A stretch of 64,000 nucleotides of DNA. It comes from Lachnospiraceae bacterium C1.1. GTDB lineage: Bacteria; Bacillota; Clostridia; Lachnospirales; Lachnospiraceae. This document shows positions 63,102 to 64,000 of the stretch, piece after piece. Each line of letters begins with the position of its first letter. Position 1 is the first letter of the stretch. A program made the position numbers and the translations under genes. A model generated the notes under the pieces. The model had not been told where the DNA came from. It saw only the letters and a program-made list of their open reading frames with translations, and ran no database searches. The stretch covers positions 2,987,501 to 3,051,500 of the forward strand of contig JAUISW010000001.1 in the NCBI GenBank assembly GCA_030434875.1, in the 5' to 3' direction.

Positions 63102-63368
63102 AAAATGCTGTTACTGTTCACACGCTTTCAGCGTGCTCCAGTAACGGGTTTTGCCATTTAAGATTGCCCCCTCTGTGTGGCATATACTAAGCTCAGCTTT
63201 GCTTCGCTAAGTATTATGCGCATACGGCAATGGGCAAAACCCAGTGTTCAGTCAGAGTTATTGTGGCATAACTGCGCACACATATTTCACTTAGTGCTTC
63301 AGCACTTAGTGAAATAGCGTACAGAGTAGCGGAGTGCGCAGTTTGCCTGTGAACAGTAACAAAATGCT
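63102..63368. mobile_element. MITE with 8-bp target duplication, copy 2
   Basis: A 251-bp element (63110-63360) begins GTTACTGTTCACA and ends TGTGAACAGTAAC, and is flanked by the direct repeat AAAATGCT (63102-63109 and 63361-63368). The inside is a series of hairpins: GGGTTTTGCC/GGCAAAACCC, AACTGCGCAC/GTGCGCAGTT and TTTCACT-TAGTGC/GCACT-AGTGAAA. It occupies nearly the whole gap upstream of the ulaE-like gene. Its ends and 8-bp duplication match the element at 35814. Confidence 0.88.
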
Positions 63369-63400
63369 GACTTATTTATCAAAATTCCAGTCATCTTAGT

Positions 63401-64000
63401 TTACATAATCATAGTTCCAACAATCCCGTAAAGAGCAAAAGCAAACATTATAACAGAAGCTGCTGCCAGCGCCGGATGTGCTCTGTTCTGAACTACCGCC
63501 CCAGTCTCCGGATCACGATAAACAGCTACTTCTCCTCCTATTTTAAAAGCCGATTTCATACTCGACTGGTTCTTTCCTATAAAATCCCTGAGCACACCAT
63601 CTGCTTCATAGGCGATCACAGGGTACCAGTTTTTCGGTGCGATCATATGACGTTTATCCCTATCTGTCTGAAAAAGTACAACATCCTGAATTTTACCTTC
63701 AATTTTCTCCAGCTTTCTTTTATGATCCTTGTACCATACAGAAAAGATCGCAATGCTCAAGGCTATAAGTACAGCTCCCATATCATATGAAGCTGTCTTT
63801 TCTCCAAAAACTGTCACGAGCTTAGGCTCCGCCACAACGAATATACCGGCGATCAGGATAGCAAGACCTGCCACGGGACTGTTGCCGCCTCCGCTGTATA
63901 TCGAAAGACCTCTGTTTCCCCTGACCATTTTTACCGATTCGCCCTCAAGATACTGGACATCACTTTTAATGAAAGCATCCTTTATTTTTCTGTCCTCTTC
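63401..64000 (-). CDS. DUF3592-like membrane protein (runs off the right edge)
   Basis: The frame is open to the window edge, so the true start is probably outside; an internal ATG at 63928 is possible but has no good ribosome binding site. It has hydrophobic helices near LAILIAGIFVV, VLIALSIAIFSVWY and ASVIMFAFALYGIVGTMIM. Between them lies a soluble segment (WYPVIAYEADGVLRDFIGKN, EVAVYRDPETGAVV) that resembles the DUF3592 pattern. It is probably a cytoplasmic-membrane protein of unknown role. Confidence 0.7.
   Translation of the reverse strand, partial: EEDRKIKDAFIKSDVQYLEGESVKMVRGNRGLSIYSGGGNSPVAGLAILIAGIFVVAEPKLVTVFGEKTASYDMGAVLIALSIAIFSVWYKDHKRKLEKIEGKIQDVVLFQTDRDKRHMIAPKNWYPVIAYEADGVLRDFIGKNQSSMKSAFKIGGEVAVYRDPETGAVVQNRAHPALAAASVIMFAFALYGIVGTMIM

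Overview
The window looks like chromosomal DNA of an anaerobic Firmicute of the Lachnospiraceae type (Butyrivibrio/Roseburia-like; the genus is a guess). The signs are the uninterrupted S10-spc-alpha ribosomal superoperon in Firmicutes order, followed by ecfA-ecfT-truA and rplM-rpsI, a tryptophan T-box, zinc-type S14 and L36, DnaD/DnaI-type primosome genes, and strong AGGAGG ribosome binding sites. Most genes lie on the minus strand.

Layout. Positions 1-435 are the end of a tyrosine recombinase abutting the 3' end of rpsI. rpsI and rplM (592-1440) have their own promoter and terminator. Positions 1956-12177 hold an eight-gene minus-strand operon: a NifH-like ATPase, a double-length nitrogenase component-1-like protein, HypF, HypC, HypD, HypE, a second component-1-like protein and HydF. 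It sits between truA and rplM, which are normally neighbours in Firmicutes. Positions 12200-16663 hold a 146-bp tandem repeat, truA, ecfT, a fused double EcfA, a roughly 400-nt region of nested inverted repeats and a third, co-varying copy of the repeat. Positions 16793-32204 are the ribosomal superoperon from rplQ back to the promoter upstream of rpsJ.

Positions 32223-43914 are accessory: a methyltransferase-STAS fusion, two mosaic AAA-ATPase/PD-(D/E)XK nuclease paralogues plus a remnant of a third, a broken gene interrupted by a MITE with an 8-bp target duplication, a secreted Ig-like protein and a four-gene IS200/IS605-type element whose TnpB lacks its zinc ribbon. Positions 43915-50800 are a complete trpEGDCFBA operon under a Trp T-box. 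Then come a membrane protein and a CstA-family transporter (minus strand), and murC, a DnaA-box cluster, dnaD-like, dnaC/dnaI-like and prs (plus strand). Positions 59029-63081 form a pentose-phosphate operon (rpe, split transketolase, araD/ulaF, ulaE) whose first gene carries an in-frame TAG and is preceded by a second copy of the MITE family. A DUF3592-like membrane protein runs off the right edge.

Most notable system. HypCDEF build the Fe(CN)2CO unit of [NiFe] hydrogenases. Here they are co-transcribed with HydF, the scaffold of [FeFe]-hydrogenase maturation, and with NifH/NifDK-like proteins. HypA, HypB, HydE, HydG and any hydrogenase are absent from the window. The arrangement suggests an uncharacterised, probably nickel-free Fe-CO-CN cofactor assembly or redox system that combines three metallocluster toolkits. 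The genes and their key residues are seen directly; the function is inference.
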